Source: Microstegium vimineum (taxonomy: Eukaryota > Streptophyta > Magnoliopsida > Poales > Poaceae). From it: a stretch of 64,000 nt of DNA. This document shows, one piece after another, positions 24,184-34,967 of this stretch (position 1 is the stretch's first letter; each line of letters starts with the position of its first letter). The notes below the pieces were generated by a model. That model worked only from the letters and a program-made list of their open reading frames with translations, made no database searches and was not told where the DNA came from. Made by a program: the position numbers and the translations under genes. The DNA lies in assembly GCA_022036555.1 (NCBI GenBank), contig CM039120.1, forward strand, positions 24,580,227 through 24,644,226, read 5' to 3'.

Positions 24184-24453
24184 CCCCAAGCAAGGAGAGC
24201 TCATTTCCTCACACCTCCACAAGAACTCAGTTCTAGTTCAAACCTCTCCTTGCCTTGCTCTCTCCTCTCTTCATTCAAGAGAAGTCCTTAGCTTCCAAGA
24301 GAAGTAGTGTTGCTCTCACTAGTCCACAAGAAGATCTCTTATCTTCATCAAGCTTCTCTTAGCTCAAACTTCTCCCCACAAGGCAAACTAGAAATCCACT
24401 CCATACACATCTCTTCCTAGTCTTGCCCTTGTGTCCATCTTCCTCTCTAGAAG

Positions 24454-25931
24454 ATGAAGAACCCATTGACATCCGCATACAAGAAAATAAAGCAAGCTGT
24501 TAGTGGGAGCTCATCCCGACGCTCCCACCATTCCGAGGATAGTTCCCAAAGAAGAAGAAGGGGAGGTTCTGCCCGATACACTTGGGAGAACCTCCAAACC
24601 GAAGAACACCCTCAAGAGGAAGAAGTGCCAGAGGAGGTATCACAGGTGGAGGCATTCATGGTGCCCCCAGTGAGGACCTACGATCGACAAAGTGGACTCT
24701 GGTTCGACCAACTAGAGTACCAACGATATCTCTCTCTTTGGGACCGATCTTTCGAGCACACAAGGATATTGGATCCGAGACTTCTCTCCAATGTAGGTAT
24801 GACCACCGAGTTCAAAACTACCTTCTCTACTCTTGATTGGTCTAGCTTTTGGAAAGTAGAAGAGTTTGGAATTGAATTGCTCACCATAGAATTCCTATGC
24901 TCTCTCCAAACCTCTAGTGTTGGAATTAATTTTTGCATGTTTAGTCAAAACTAAAGTCTATCATGGAATAATCTAAGTGTTGCTCTTGGTTTTGATAATT
25001 CATGCTTGATTGATTTAGACCTTGCCATGCATAGGTTTAACAAGACAAAACTTTGGTTCTCTATATCTGCTCTAAAAGATTGCTCAAATCCTAAAACTGA
25101 GGAAATTCACAATCCAACCCTTCGTTTCGTACATCTTTGGATGAAAATGACTTTGTTTCCTGGAAGTAATGCTAGCTTGATAAGTGACATGGAATTAAAA
25201 TTGCTTTATGCCATGATCAATAAAATGCAAATCTCTCCTATGAAATATTTAGTGGAATTTTGGCAAAGCTCAATTGAGAGTAATGAATCTATTCAATTCA
25301 CATCTTTAATTACTCGTCTTGTCGAATCCATGAGCTTGCTAAGTGGCACAAACCCCTTTGCTTACATATCTGCTCCTTTAGCGATGATCTCAGAAGAATA
25401 TCTTGCTTATGTTCAAATGTTAAAAAGAGATGTCAATAATGAACTCAAAATGATTTACAGTGGTCATGCAATTGAGGTGCCTCTTCCAAATAGGCAACTT
25501 CAGTTGTATAGGACTTGTAAGCTAACCCTTGATTTAGATCAAGGAATGGGACAAAAAGGTTTTGCAGGATCAGACGCAGGATCAGACATGAGAGCTTAGG
25601 AGGGGCGACACTTTGTTCATTTTGAGCAAGGTGGTCCTTCCCGAGGAGCTAGTGGTGAGGAGGAAGATGATGCATCATCCGATCCCATGCACACTTCAAG
25701 TGGCAGGGAGCATAGAGCATCACGTCTCGTCCACACACAGACAGGGAGCATCGTGAACTACGGCAAGAATTCGATCATCTCACCAACACCTTCGGTGAGG
25801 TGCGTGTTGAGCACGAGGAGACAAAATGCATCGTCCAACAAACTGTCGAGAACATTCAAGCAATGCATGAAGAACAACATCGTCGTTGGGACTTTTGGCG
25901 GCAACAACATCCACATCCGTCGCATTATTAA
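24454..25931 (+). pseudogene. F1 ORF2, unknown protein
   Basis: Starts at the ATG at 24454 and keeps one frame to about 25740 with two stop codons (24952, 25597), then a shift into the frame that ends at TAA 25929-25931; about 490 codons. The N-terminus is basic and Ser-rich (RRSHHSEDSSQRRRRGG), followed by an acidic stretch, a globular region (RILDPRLLSNVG, then WSSFWKVEEFGIELLTIEFL, FVHLWMKMTLFPGS, LVESMSLLSG), and a C-terminal coiled-coil-like segment with TNTFGEVRVEHEETK and a Trp/Gln/His end. The layout resembles the extra ORF annotated as a plant transposon protein in Athila-related elements; I could not assign a function. No RT, integrase, signal peptide or membrane segment. Confidence 0.65.
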
Positions 25932-25940
25932 GCAAAGAAC

Positions 25941-25965
25941 AAGCTTGGGGGAGGTTACCTCCCCC
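25941..25965 (+). other. Internal polypurine-like tract with hairpin
   Basis: AAGCTTGGGGGAGG matches the start of the 3' polypurine tract at 27359 and lies just after the ORF2 stop. It overlaps a near-perfect inverted repeat, GGGGGAGGT and ACCTCCCCC separated by one base (25947-25965). Confidence 0.55.
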
Positions 25966-27358
25966 GCCAAGGTAAGTTTTTAAAATTCAACATTTATATT
26001 CATGCACTTCCTTACTTAACTTTGCTTTGCATTTAAAAAAATAATAATAATAAAATTAAATAAAAAGACTTGCTCTAATCCACTCTCACATGTTCCATGA
26101 AAAGTAGTATCTCCTATAGAAATGATGAATAGTTGCTCGGCTAAGTGTTTCTCTAGAACTTAGTTTACAACTTGGTACTTCTTTAAGTATGGATTACTTG
26201 GCCTAAAAGAAACCATCATGAACCTCAAACTTTTGTGGGTTGCAAATGCCGTAACTAAGTCTAAGTTGTCGTGAGAAATGATATGACAAGATAAGAGCTG
26301 CTATAATACTGTTCTAAGCAAGAATGACTATCGGAGTTTTATTTATTAAAATGATAAAACACTTTTTTGTTCCTCAATGGTGAAAATTCCTACCAAAGCC
26401 ATACATGCTCCTTCATGATATAAGCTTTCTACATAACCTACTTGCTTTGTGTTGAGTTTGGTCAAGTTTTGTGACCCTTGTTGAGAGATTTATCATGCTC
26501 CCAAAATCAAGATCATGTACACGCCACATATACATGCTGCTTCTACACTGGAAGTACACAGAAACATGCCTTACATTTCCACATAGTCCATACTCCATAC
26601 TCTTAGTAGAAAAACTCTCTAGTTTGTTGCTAGTAAATGAGACATAGACTATGCAAAAATTATGAAAAATTTAAGGGCATTCTATAGTCCCATTCTTGTT
26701 AAGCATCCCAAAGCTCTCTTGAAAAAAATGAAATGATGAGCATCTTCAAAGCTCATAGAAAAATTAAAAAGATAGCTATGTCTAAAAATAATTTTAGGAA
26801 AGAGAGATCATCCAAATATAGGAGTTTTGATCAATTGCCATGTTTCCACACACTTGCACATCTTGATCTAAGAGTATGACATTTCTCTCCTTGGATCCAT
26901 AATTTGACTTTACAACATATGCAAGGTAAGTTTGCTACATCTTTGATCCCTACCTATAGCTCCACATAAGCTTTAGAGATACGATAAAAGAAGGCAAACT
27001 ATGATATATGCCTTGGTAAGGAATCAAACACCTTATGAGCGACTCGAGAGTACCATTTGAGGAACACTAAGTTTTCTTTTACAAAATCTTGCAAAACCTC
27101 TGATATGAAACTTGTGAAAGAATGAGAAAAATAGTGCTCAAGTCAAGTTGTTCTATCTCTCAACCTCTTAAGACAAAGGATAAAGCGATAAGCCCCATGA
27201 AGGACTAAGGTAATATGGGTGAGTCTTTATTGCTAACATTTCCATTCAAAACAGAAGTATGATTGTTGTAGACTTAGTACTCTTGAAATATGAAGGATAG
27301 TAGCAACTCCTGATCCATCAAGCTAAGTTTGATTGTTTGCTCGGGACGAGCAAAGGTT
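25966..27358 (+). mobile_element. F1 3' internal spacer, non-coding
   Basis: AT-rich, no gene recognised. The part at 26380-26600 is clearly related to the X/Y spacer (for example 5706-5930), sharing CCTACCAAAGCCATA and CTGCTTCTACACT blocks in the same order. Confidence 0.7.
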
Positions 27359-27373
27359 AAGCTTGGGGGATCT
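27359..27373 (+). other. Polypurine tract of F1
   Basis: AAGCTTGGGGGATCT directly before the 3' LTR, close to the X/Y tract AAGTATGGGGGATCT. Confidence 0.88.
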
Positions 27374-29084
27374 TGTTGGCACAATTTATGACCATCTTTT
27401 ACATAGCTAAAATGTTGCCACCAACCCAAGGATCAATGATAAACAAACACATCATGAGCAATTTTTATCAAATAACTAGTTCCACATGTCCATGAGTTTT
27501 TGAGTGCATGAATGAACAAAGGAAGCAAAGGAGAGCCAGTGGGACCCACATAGGGGGTCGGCCGACCACCTTGTGGGCCCACCAGGCTCTCCACTCTCGG
27601 CCATGATCCAAGAGAGGCACTCTAGAGTGAAATCCATCCATTGGATCACTCTGTGTTTCCTCTCAATGACTCACAAGAATAGCACATGGATTCATGGGCC
27701 CACACCAAGGAGATAAACGTGACAACCACCTCAGAACCAGCAATTAGAATCAATGACAAACGGGGCCATCATTAGGACAGCAAAGGTGGGCTAGAACCCC
27801 CAAGGGGGGGGGTCGACCCACCTCTACTTGGGCCCACAAGGCCCCCACTTGGTCCCTGACTAGTGGGGCCACTTCTAGAAGGTCAGAGGGGGGGCCCACC
27901 TGCCATAGGGCAGTCGGCCGACCACCTCTATAGGTCAGATGGCTCCCCCCCAACCGCCACACCACTCCACACATGGTGGAAATCACAACCATCCACTCCT
28001 TGGTCGGTTCTAAGGCGGTTTGATCCAACGGTGGAAGATGGGAGGCCCTGGATCGCTGATGTGGCGCTGGAGTAGCCCCTACCCCACCCCCTACTATAAA
28101 TAGAGGGCCATAGTCCCCTCTCAAAAGATGAAGAATAAGAAGCCTACAAGCTGTATTCCTTAGATTGTTCTAGGAGTTAGTCTAGTGTGGGAGTTAGAGT
28201 TGAGTCAAGTTGTGCTCCGGATTTCCGGAGTTGTCTTCTGGGAAGTCTGGTATAGGTCCTGTATCTTTCCTTCTTTGTAAGACTTTATCTTATTTAATAT
28301 ATATCTTTCTCTTTACTTTACTTAGTATTTACTTTGATGATTTGTATACTAGATATAGTCTTGCTATATGCTTTTGCTCTTTAATAGTCTTTATACCCAT
28401 AGTCTGTGATCCTTGTGACCTTTCTTGTATGCGATCATTGCCTGTCATAGGGTGCTTTGATTATTGATCGTAGTCAAAGTATTAAGTTGTGTGTAAGAGT
28501 GGTGCTTATACATTATCTTATCCTTGGTTATCGCTTGCTCCACAGATTGTTTGTGGTAGCTAGCAAAAGGTGACAACCTTGTCTAGTCGTTGTATTCCAC
28601 CACGTGTTTATAGGCAAGTTCTTAAAAGGTAAGGCCCCAGTAAGAAGAAGGCGTGGTCCGGTAGGAGTTTTGTCCTCCTACTGATCTATCCCCTCGCCTA
28701 GCATACTTGTATTGAGGAGGCAAACTATAGTGTTTAACTAGTTAATTGGCTAAGTATATTGAAGTAAAGAGAAGTACATAGGAGTCCCTTTTCTCTTCTC
28801 GTTGTCCTCCCACCTAGCTAGTCTCTGAGGTCCGTTCTAAGTATCCTTTATTGTAGATTCTTCACTCATCAACCCCTTCCTATCGCATTTATCATTTACC
28901 CCTCTATACTAGTTAGTACTAAGTTGAGATACTTTCTAGGATCTCTCTCCAATTATCATTTCTAGCCAGCTTTCCCTTGGGATAATATAAATTACGATAC
29001 CTTGGAATACTCCTTGGTGAAGTGATACAGCGGTATAATCTGTGCGCTTGTGGATTTATCCAATAGTCATAAGAAATACCAACA
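27374..29084 (+). repeat. 3' LTR of F1
   Basis: 1711 bases, TGTTGGCACAATT to AATACCAACA, followed by target duplication cccat (29085-29089). TATA box at 28095-28102; palindrome GGTCGGCCGACC at 27556. Confidence 0.93.
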
Positions 29085-30051
29085 CCCATGTCAAACTTCT
29101 TCAGGATGTCCTTCGTGTACTTGCCTTGGTGCACGAATGTCCCTTCCCAGGTTTGCTTGATTTGCAACCCGAGAAAGAAAGTCAACTCTCCCATCATGCT
29201 CATCTAAAATTCCCTGCTCGTAATATCTGCAAACTTGGCAACAAGAGCATGAGAAGAACCACGAAAGATGATATCATCCACGTATATTTGGACTAGGAGA
29301 GTGTGTTTGCCTTGCTGGAGGAGAAACAACGCTTATCTACCGATCCCATTTTAAAACCCTTAGCAAGCAAGAAGGTTCGCAATCTATCATACCATGCTCT
29401 AGGGGCTTGTTTCAAACCATACAAAGCTTTGTGGAGTTTAAAAACATGGTTTGGAAACTTGGGATTTTCGAAACCGGGAGGTTGTTTAACATAAAATTCC
29501 TCCTCTATGTAGCCGTTTAAGAAAGCACTTTTAACGTCCATTTGAAAAAGTTTAAAACCCTTAGAAGCCGCAAAAGCTAGAAGGATTCTAATGGCTTCTA
29601 AACGAGCTACAGGAGCAAAGGTTTCCTCATAGTCTATTCCCTCCTTTTGACAAAAACCTTGAGCTACCAGCCTAGCCTTGTTGCGCACTACCACCCCATC
29701 CTCACTTTGTTTATTTTTGAAAACCCATTTGGTACCTATGGGGTGGCAACTAGGTGGTGTTGGAACTAAGACCCAAACGCGGTTTCGCTCAAAGTTTTCT
29801 AACTTCTCATGCATGGCATTGACCCAATCCAGATCCATCAAAGCATGTCCAACATCTCGGGGCTCAAAAGAAGCGACAAAGCCAGAGTGAGCAAAGTGAG
29901 AGAGATAGGACCTGGACCACGTGACTCGATAGTCAATGTCGTCGATGATGTTCTTTGGCGGGTGCTGCCGCTGGATATGGCGGGGAGCCTGCCTGGACGA
30001 AGTGGCATCCCCCTCGACAGCAGCTGGTGCTACCTCAGGTGCAACGAGCAC
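29085..30051 (-). pseudogene. Copia-1 pol: reverse transcriptase
   Basis: Minus-strand RT of Ty1/copia type: KWVFKNKQSEDG, RLVAQGFCQKEGIDYEETFA, FQMDVKSAFLNGYIEEE, KALYGLKQAPRAWYD, then after one frameshift near 29295 the catalytic IYVDDIIF, a stop near 29204 and LTFFLGLQIKQ, ending KKFDMG at the F1 insertion. RNase H continues at 19387. The catalytic Asp pair is intact; the frame is not. Confidence 0.9.
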
Positions 30052-31520
30052 CGACTAAGGAAGCTGCTCGAACAACCCCCATGTAGAGGATGTAGTCGGA
30101 TCGGGACCGTGAGCCGAAGTGGACGTCGTAGGGTCGACGGGGGCAGCCAGTGGAGTTGGCTCGGGATCACCCCAATTAGCGTCGTCCTACTCCACAAAAA
30201 TGCTAGTGTTCACCTCATCATCACCTGCAAGCTCAAAAGCAGTGGAAACACAGGGCATAGTCTCCTCGAAGGTAATCTCACAAGTCTCCATCACTCGGTT
30301 AGTCTCAAGGTTAAGTGCATGATAAGCATGAGAGTGAGTAGAATAACCCAGAAAGATACCGTCAGAAGACCGTGATTCAAATTTATCCAAATTACTGCCC
30401 TTCTTGAGGATGAAACACTGGCACCCAAACACCCGTAGGTGACTAACCTTGGGTGGTCTCCCAAATCGCAACTCATAAGAAGTCTTCTTCTTGAAAGCTC
30501 GAAGGAAAATGCGATTGGAGACATAACAAGCAGAACTGAGTGCTTCGGCCCAATACCGTCTAGGAGTCCTATGCTCATCGAGCATCGTCCTGGCCATCTC
30601 AACAAGGGTCCGATTCTTGCGCTGAACAACACCGTTCTGTTGGGGAGTGTGAGGTGAGGAAAATTGGTGATTGAGACCCAAAGAAGAGCAAAGAGTTGCA
30701 AAGTGAGCATTCTTGAATTCTATGCCATTGTCACTGCGGATAGCTCTCATGGCATTCTTAGGTAGCTCATTTTGCAATCTCAAAATCAGATCTCGAACAA
30801 GTGGAAAAGCCTCATCCTTACTCTCCAAAAAGAACACCCAAGAGTATCTCGAGTAGTCATCAACGACTACAACAACATACCACTTCCCTCCTTCCGACAC
30901 AACTGTGTCCATGTGTAAGACCTTGCCGGGTCGAGTGGTCATGATCTCAATCACATGAGGATGGGAAGCGGCAACCATCTTGCCATGCCTGCAAGGATAG
31001 AAAACCAAATCCTTCTCGAACTTCAGCTTTGGCAATCCTTGGATAAGGTCATAGAGCTAAGCCTTGCAAGCAAGTCGAAGCTAAGATGTCCCAATCTCCT
31101 ATGACACTTCCAAAGCTCGGAGGAAGAACCGGCAAGAAGACAATGAGAAGGTCTGGAAGAGATAGAAAAATCCGCACGAAAAACCTTCCCGAAGGGTAAA
31201 ATTCGGAAAACAAGATCACCACGAGAGTCCAAAATCCAAGACAAGTTTGACTTAAAGCTCACCTCAAAACCATCTTTAAGAAGTTGTGAAACTGATAGAA
31301 GGTTAAAATGCAAATTCTCAACCAAAGCAATATCCTTGAGGACAAAATACGAATTGACTCGTATGGACCCCCGGGAGACAACCTTACCATTACTCTTGTC
31401 CCCGAATGTAATGTACTCAGTGTGGCGCACGGGGTCGAGGCTGGAGAACCACTTGGCACTTCCGGTCATATGGCGTGAACATCAGGAATCCACAAGCCAA
31501 GTCTCCTCTAGTCCTCCTTC
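30052..31520 (-). pseudogene. Copia-1 pol: protease and integrase
   Basis: Minus strand. The protease box at the start reads VDS followed by a stop (TGA where Copia-4 has the Gly of DSG), then CSRHMTG. The pre-integrase zinc region follows (HRRLGHLSFDLLARL, then CRHGKM). The integrase core has MDTVV, RSDNGIEFKN and NGVVQRKNRTL: the last motif should be VERKN, so the third catalytic acid (Glu) is Gln. The D-to-E spacing is 35 residues as expected. A ~280-residue variable linker leads to RT. One frame break near 31030. Inactive by at least two independent changes. Confidence 0.9.
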
Positions 31521-32356
31521 CTACATCAATAAAAAGACATAGGGTGAACAAACGGTCCAACACTAGGGTTAGTAAACCATGAAGGATACCAGTGTTGTCC
31601 CACTTGCCCAAAGAATGGGTTAGGAGAAAAACCAAGCATCGCCTGTCCCATGGGGGAATAGCAATCACCATGATAGGGAAAACATGGTCCGCTAGCGAAG
31701 GGAGGAGTGAAGCCACTGCCACGAGGCACGTAGTCGTATGGGTCACGACCGGTACCCCGCCGGGCACGACCACCACATGGTCTCGCCTCCTGAGGCCTAG
31801 CACCTTGAGGCATTGTACCTCTAGTCCTAGTAGTGTGCCTCTGAACTTCGGGTTCATGCACCCCAACTCGTGGGTGGTACATGTCCCGGTTGTTCAACTC
31901 AACCTGCCTCCGATCATCTCTCTTCCTCCTAAAGCAAAACTCAGCCAAGTGCCCATCCCGCTTACAATACTCACAATGGTACCTCACCACACTCTTGGTA
32001 GGCACTCTCTTGTTGGGTTGGGTAGCTCTAGCTTTCTTAGGAAGGGGATCACTAGAGATGTCTGGCAGTGTGTCAAGTGGGTTGCAAAGATGGTTCGGTT
32101 TGGCAATCCACACTTGCTTCTGTGGAGTGGTTTTGGGTGGCGCTTCAAACACACCATCTCTCATAGGAAACTTGGAGGGGTTGGTAGGCTTAGGTGGAGT
32201 GATCTTGGTAAGCTTGGATGTTGTGGTGGGTTTCTCCTTCTTGCTCAAACCACTGCACTCACCGATCTTACCGAACATGCTATCGTCCTTCCCACCTATA
32301 GCAAAGCCTACTCCCATGCTGCTAGCCCTTTTGCATTGGCTAAGCATCATCCCCAA
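31521..32356 (-). pseudogene. Copia-1 gag C-terminal part with second zinc knuckle
   Basis: Open minus-strand frame of 276 codons from 32356 (MGMMLSQCKR). It has a Pro/Thr/Lys-rich segment (KLTKITPPKPTNPSKF), a zinc knuckle CEYCKRDGHLAEFC near residue 130, then a Gly/Arg/Pro-rich tail (PYDYVPRGSGF). Second knuckles of this kind are typical of SIRE/Maximus Gags. The frame ends just before the protease. Confidence 0.8.
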
Positions 32357-33330
32357 CTGTGGCTCTCAGCAAGACACCCAGCTCAAGATGGACCGAAGGT
32401 ATGTGTTTTCCTCCTCGGTACGCATCTTGTCGTGTCTGCATGACGCGATCTCAAGCTCCAAAGCCTCAAAACGATCCGACTCTCTAGTGCTATCTAAGCT
32501 AGCCTTCTCTAACACAGCAATCCTAGCATCCTTCAGTGCCAGCTTAGAACGCAAGCCTAATCAATACTTGCACGCACCAAGTAAGCTAGGCCTAGCGTTC
32601 AGCTCACTGACCTCCTCAAGTAGAGTGCCATACTTGTCCTGGAGAGTGACAAGATCAGACATGTGAATGGCGCAAGCATCACACTCTACCTCCTCGGTAA
32701 CCACCACCGACGCCTTAGCAAACTCTAGCTCATGCAGCGCGCTAAGATACTTAGCCTTGAAATCGTTCCTCTCGCACGCGGCACGCTTGAGCAAAGCATC
32801 CTGACTCATCAAGGTGTCGTTCAGGGACTCAAGCTCGAGAGAGAGGGATTCGATGGTGGGTGATACCTCAGGTGTGTCGGAGTCATAGTCGAAGTCATCC
32901 TTGCGTTTGCCGACCTTGCCGTCTTCAATCGCCATGGTGCAAAAGCCACCGTGCTTGGCGTCGGCGTAGAAGCATAGGCCGTTGAACTTGTCCTCAACCT
33001 TTCCCTTCGACTCGTCATCGCTTGAGGAAGCACCTCCATTGGAGGAGGCATCGATGTTGCTGAGGGAGGCAAGGAAGGCTCGGTGCTAGGCCTTCACCTT
33101 GTCGATCACCTTCTTGGAGGACCTTCGGTTGTAGCCGCCCTTGGCTTTGTGCTTTTCCTTGAAGTCGTGCTCGCTCTTGTCCTTGCGCTTGGTGAAGTCA
33201 CCCACAACTTTCTTGGGGCAGTTTGCGATGAAGTGATCCTCATCACCGCAACAGTAGCACCCCTTGGCCGAGCCACCAAGTCGTCGGTTCAAACGGTTGT
33301 TGTGAAACCGTGAGAACCTAGTGATGACCA
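32357..33330 (-). pseudogene. Copia-1 gag middle part: zinc knuckle and coiled coil
   Basis: From the B insertion (33330) down: RFHNNRLNRRLGG, zinc knuckle CYCCGDEDHFIANC, basic KRKDKSEHDF, an acidic Ser-rich patch, then a long coiled-coil segment (SLSLELESLNDTLM ... TLLEEVSELNARP). It shifts frame near 32930 and has stops near 32566 and 32365. Copia-5 (62694-63648) carries the same region on the other strand. The N-terminal Gag part lies beyond B at 40905. Confidence 0.8.
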
Positions 33331-34248
33331 AAGCCAGATGATGAGGACATCACCACCACACCAACACCATCTCCAGCACCACTTGGTCCTATTACTCGTG
33401 CTCGTGCCCGTGAACTCAATCATCAAGTAAGTTTATTCTCAAACTCTTGTCCATTATATTTAGACAATGGAGACACGTGCACTCTTGTTTTGCTCAGGAA
33501 CAATGGAGAGGATCAATGGGACACGGGATGGGCGCTAGCTGGATTTGGACTGCAGGACAGCACCAACTTGTGATGGATGCCACGACTTCATACGGACTCC
33601 GATTGGGACATTCTCGCACTTTTTGGAAAGCTTATCAAGTCTACTTTCCAACGGATCCAGAAGCATGGCTATACCTTATCAGATGCGTCCAGAGTCATCG
33701 TTTTTGTACTGAGACCTTTTCTGTCCACCGGTGCCGCGTCACCTTATTTTGGGCCTGTGGCCCATGTATCAAGTTGGGTCCATTAGGGACGCGTCCTAGG
33801 GTTGGAGAACGACCCCAACACCCTTGTGGTCGTTCCCCCAACTCCTTATAAGTCGTTCGAGCCGCCACAAACAGTTTAGGTTTTGTTTCGTCGAGTTAGC
33901 TATTGCTACCGCCTTTCAGCGCGCGTGTTGGATCAACCGTCCGTCTAATTGTCATCAGAACCTCACCATATTGTGTTCTCAAATTGAAACCTTCATATTC
34001 ATCTTGCAATTGAGTGCTTGTTCATCTTGTTCTTGCTGGTTCTTCGATTGCTTGCAGGACGGGAGCCCTAGTGGCTGGTTGTCGCGCCGCAAGATCACGG
34101 CAGCCATCGGAGGTGGTGTATCGGTTGCTAAGGCGCAGCGTCCTTGGACGGTTGTAGTCGAGCCGTGAACGTCATCTCCATCCACCAATCGAGTTATCCC
34201 CCAACTCTCATCGAAAGATCGGACTGCGAACCCTACGGGTCGTCATCA
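33331..34248 (+). repeat. 5' LTR of B
   Basis: 918 bases beginning AAGCCAGATGATGAGG and ending GTCGTCATCA. It carries a copy of the pol C-terminal coding sequence. TATA-like TTATAAG at 33846-33852. Confidence 0.93.
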
Positions 34249-34250
34249 GT

Positions 34251-34263
34251 TGGTAATCAGAGC
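34251..34263 (+). other. Primer-binding site of B
   Basis: TGGTAATCAGAGC, the tRNA-Met primer site with one extra base compared with TGGTATCAGAGC, two bases inside the LTR. Confidence 0.8.
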
Positions 34264-34520
34264 AAGGTTTATCGGTGAGAGACTTCCAATTCTTCACAAA
34301 ATTTTTTTTCCCATAGTCCAGAAAAGCCAAAAAAAAAAGTAGTAGATTAGTTTTCCGTAATCCCATAAACCCGTTGAGCCTTTTGCTAGTACTACTTAGT
34401 CAGGGCTTGTTGAGTCGTCGGTTGCATCGGTTGTGTCGAGTTGCTGGTTTTAGTTATAGTCCTTTAGAGTTTTGAGTTCTTGTCACGTTCTAGTCCGAGT
34501 CTAAGTAGATTTCATTACTG

Positions 34521-34690
34521 TCAAGTTCGAGTCTGAGTACTACCCTGGTATTCGTGGCTGTCCAGTTCGAGTTTGAGTTGTTTTCTGGAATCGAGTCCGA
34601 GTACTACCCTGGTATTCGCTGCTGTCAAGTTCGAGACGGAGTTGATTTCGGGAATCAAGTCCGAGTACTACCCTGGTATTCGCTGCTATA
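34521..34690 (+). repeat. 64-base tandem repeat in B leader
   Basis: GAGTACTACCCTGGTATTCG recurs at 34535, 34599 and 34663, exactly 64 bases apart, with TCAAGTTCGAG-type sequence between. About 2.6 units. Confidence 0.85.
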
Positions 34691-34793
34691 AATTGCCTCC
34701 GTCCGAGTTGTTTTCCATAATTCAGTTCGCGCACTACAAGTCGGGATTACAAGTTTCATACCTTTCATACCATATTACAGCGAAGCTTACTTT

Positions 34794-34901
34794 AGAGAGA
34801 GAGAGAGAGAGAGATCTTTTGGAAAAAGTGTGTGTGGTGATTTGCTCTTTTGACATCTCTTTGTTCATATAATCAGCTTTGAGGATCCCTGAAAAAAAAA
34901 A

Positions 34902-34933
<32 letters not shown>

Positions 34934-34967
34934 GCAAAAAAAAAGAAAAGAAAAAAAAACAGAAAAA
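34794..34967 (+). repeat. GA microsatellite and A-rich tract in B leader
   Basis: An alternating AG run at 34794-34814 and an almost pure A tract broken by GC and G at 34892-34967. Internal to the leader, so not the poly(A) tail of another insertion. Confidence 0.85.

Larger units (their letters stand above)
19393..29084 (+). mobile_element. F1, non-autonomous Athila-related gypsy element
   Basis: Complete plus-strand element of 9692 bases inside the RT of Copia-1, with 5-base target duplications cccat (19388-19392, 29085-29089). LTRs are 1708 and 1711 bases. Interior: tRNA-Asp-like primer site, gag, degenerate protease, spacer, a second ORF of unknown function, spacer, polypurine tract. No RT, RNase H or integrase motif is visible between 23263 and 27373, so it needed a helper. 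A sample of ~220 aligned LTR bases differs at about 5% by hand count. Family members F0 (4262-5606) and F2 (57546-60418) are also present. Confidence 0.92.

Noticed and set aside
31592..32666. Long plus-strand frames (283 and 261 codons)
   Set aside because: They are antisense to copia gag. A similar antisense frame exists at 63118-63948, which reflects codon composition of the coiled-coil gag rather than a gene.
33447..33851. 134-codon frame with an identical copy at 40103-40507
   Set aside because: The pair are the two LTRs of B, not a gene duplication; the pol frame in this stretch is a different one.
34892..34967. A-rich tract as the poly(A) tail of a SINE, LINE or retrogene
   Set aside because: It lies inside the leader of B, between primer site and gag, with no insertion boundary or target duplication beside it.
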